The notes beneath the pieces were generated by a model. It was given only the letters and a program-made list of their open reading frames with translations, had not been told where the DNA came from and made no database searches. The translations under genes were made by a program, and so were the position numbers. From positions 1 to 22,438 of the IMG/VR virus record IMGVR_UViG_3300038429_000788: 22,438 nucleotides of DNA; one strand, given 5' to 3'. Positions 21,068-22,438 of the stretch are shown here, in pieces. The stretch's first letter is position 1. Each line of letters begins with the position of its first letter. The stretch is from a virus.

Positions 21068-21397
21068 CCACTCTGTTTCATCCCTCCCTTACAGGATTTG
21101 TTTTCTTTCGTGAATTACAACCGACTTCAGGCTGGTTGTTGTGCATCCTCACTTTAATTCTGAATAGGAAGTTGAAGATAAGTAGGTGAACGAAACAGCA
21201 ACCTCCGTAACTAACTTTCTGTAGTCGAGTCGTTATCAGTATTTCCAGCCATGCGACATTTCATCCCGAACGCTTATAATTACGCCGCAAATTTTCCGCT
21301 TGAAATTAGATAAGAATTGCGGGAAGCTAGATAAGTTATAAGTGATCTCTGGTGCGATGAATTGACGACATGAAGTTATCTCACAGGAGGTAAAGTG

Positions 21398-22438
21398 ATG
21401 GAGGCGGGAGAAGAACAAGGTCAGAAGCATGTAGAGGTTAATCCGTTAGACACTCTACAAAGAATCATCGACCGCTCGGATAAAGAAGTTGACAGGGTTT
21501 ATAAGATCTATCGAATTTTAGCGGGGGCGATTACGTTAATCCTGGTAATCGGTATAGGTACTCTTGGGTACGTTAGCTATAACAGCGTAAAGGACATGCA
21601 GAGAGACCTGAGACAAGAGATGGACAGGCTTAAGACGAGGGCTGCTCAAGAAATGAACGACTTCCAGCAAAAAACATCGGAGGAGTTTATACTCTTGAAA
21701 AATCACTTGAGATCAGAGTTGGAAATGGTCGTGACAAATGTTGGCAAAAGAGTAAACCAAAGGATAGAGGACGAATTCAATAAGGACAATATACAGACCT
21801 TAGTAAACACAAAAGCGTCTGAGAGAATCGATAAAGTAGCAGATTTACTTATTGGGCAGCAGGTGGAAAAAAAGATCGACCCCAAGATGAAGGCTGCAGA
21901 GGAGAAAATAAAGGATGTAAATCAGCAAGTCGCTAAGACCGCCGAAAGCATAAAGGATCTTAGATCGGAGACAGACTTTATAACTGCAGTAAATGCTGCT
22001 CAGAATAATGACAGAATAGCTTTCGAGAAGTTGAAGATGTGGGCAGAAGACAAATCATTCCCATTCTATGAAAGAGCAGGTCAAGCATTTAGAAAAGTTA
22101 TGCAGGACCATCAGTCCGCCTTCGGTAAAACTCCTGTTGATGTTCCATGGAAGGAAGGTGTAGACCATTCTAAATTTACAATTGAAGACCTTCGTAAGGT
22201 TTACGATGACGCGGGAAATTATAAGGCAAGTGTCATAAAATATGTGTGGGAGAGAAAAGACTTAACGAAAAAAGAAAAGATGCAGTTTTTGATAGATATT
22301 ATTAAAAGTGAAAAAGACCTTTTCTTCTTAGAATACGCAGGTCGCTACTTTATCCAGGAATCCAAGCAAAAAGTCTATGAGATTGCATATTGGGAACATT
22401 TAAAGTGGTGGGATGAGCATAAAGACGAGATAAAATGA
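21398..22438 (+). CDS. Single-pass membrane protein with coiled coil and C-terminal helical domain
   Basis: The 346-residue protein has a polar N-terminus of about 38 residues, one transmembrane helix (about 40-59, ILAGAITLILVIGIGTLGYV), a long charged helix or coiled coil (about 62-190) and a C-terminal helical domain (about 195-346) with repeated helix-turn-helix units such as YERAGQAFRKVMQ and KEKMQFLIDIIKSEKDLFFLEYAGRYF, similar in feel to HEAT-like repeats. No enzyme motif is visible. AGGAGG lies seven bases before the ATG at 21398; a GTG three bases earlier is the alternative. It stands alone after the right repeat, so it is probably a separate transcription unit. Membrane-anchored sensors of this shape occur in accessory regions, but no function can be assigned. 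Confidence 0.75.
   Translation: MEAGEEQGQKHVEVNPLDTLQRIIDRSDKEVDRVYKIYRILAGAITLILVIGIGTLGYVSYNSVKDMQRDLRQEMDRLKTRAAQEMNDFQQKTSEEFILLKNHLRSELEMVVTNVGKRVNQRIEDEFNKDNIQTLVNTKASERIDKVADLLIGQQVEKKIDPKMKAAEEKIKDVNQQVAKTAESIKDLRSETDFITAVNAAQNNDRIAFEKLKMWAEDKSFPFYERAGQAFRKVMQDHQSAFGKTPVDVPWKEGVDHSKFTIEDLRKVYDDAGNYKASVIKYVWERKDLTKKEKMQFLIDIIKSEKDLFFLEYAGRYFIQESKQKVYEIAYWEHLKWWDEHKDEIK

Larger units (their letters stand above)
20765..21397. other. Gap with tRNA-like sequence and right flanking repeat
   Basis: About 630 bases without a convincing protein gene. It holds a hairpin CCGATT/AATCGG (20864-20887), the tRNA-like sequence (20885-20970), an 11-pair hairpin (20963-21000), the right repeat copy (21029-21067), and a hairpin ACAACC/GGTTGT at about 21118-21140. 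The stretch 21140-21380 shows nothing I can name, apart from the binding site of the last gene. Confidence 0.6.

Noticed and set aside
1-22438. CRISPR array or complete insertion sequence
   Set aside because: No regularly spaced direct repeats with unique spacers and no transposase with terminal inverted repeats were seen on either strand.

Overview
The window looks like part of a temperate phage, or a phage-derived mobile element, of a Gram-negative bacterium. The host is probably a deltaproteobacterium in the broad sense: there is a PEP-CTERM sorted exoprotein, and the phage genes have the flavour of Syntrophobacterales-type elements. That placement is inference from gene content, not a measured assignment. 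Almost every gene reads on the + strand; the exception is a two-gene minus-strand pair near 4.6-5.4 kb.

Region 1 (1-2775) has small phage-late-type genes: a Com-like zinc finger, an Ala/Glu/Lys-rich protein, a 37-residue basic protein, a secreted Ig-like protein with two possible starts, and two small accessory proteins. Region 2 (2776-5597) is AT-rich accessory DNA: a long gap, a PEP-CTERM gene with a clear terminator, and a divergent unit of a ribbon-helix-helix protein plus a one-TM protein. A strongly folding, terminator-like leader follows. Region 3 (5598-7496) has a hypothetical gene, a tyrosine integrase with its catalytic residues, and, 4 bases after the integrase, a 46-base 3' fragment of a tRNA-Lys(CUU) gene on the minus strand. 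Because phage-type genes lie on both sides of that fragment, it reads as an attP-like junction (free circular genome or tandem integration) rather than an ordinary attL or attR.

Region 4 (7604-16890) is the phage core: ASCH protein, DUF5131-type radical-SAM protein, an 805-residue primase-helicase, and a gap with 17-base iterons, a (GC)n tract and an AT-rich patch that could be a replication origin. Then come a hypothetical, a zinc-ribbon/HTH protein, a ParB-methyltransferase fusion, a hairpin-rich gap that is a cos candidate, the small and large terminase subunits, and a small winged-helix-like protein. Most of these genes overlap or abut, so they are probably co-transcribed.

Region 5 (16891-22438) is where portal and capsid genes would be expected after a terminase. 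Instead there is cargo: a P-loop ATPase with a coiled-coil insertion, a tightly coupled three-gene unit (two unrecognised proteins and a UPF0332-like HEPN protein), a leucine-type tRNA-like sequence with a GCG anticodon and a broken acceptor stem, and a one-TM coiled-coil protein. A 29-base imperfect direct repeat flanks the three-gene unit together with the tRNA-like element. The left copy also resembles the tRNA 3' end found next to the integrase. This repeat-bounded HEPN unit is the best candidate in the window for an undescribed toxin or defence system, but the sequence alone shows no function for it.
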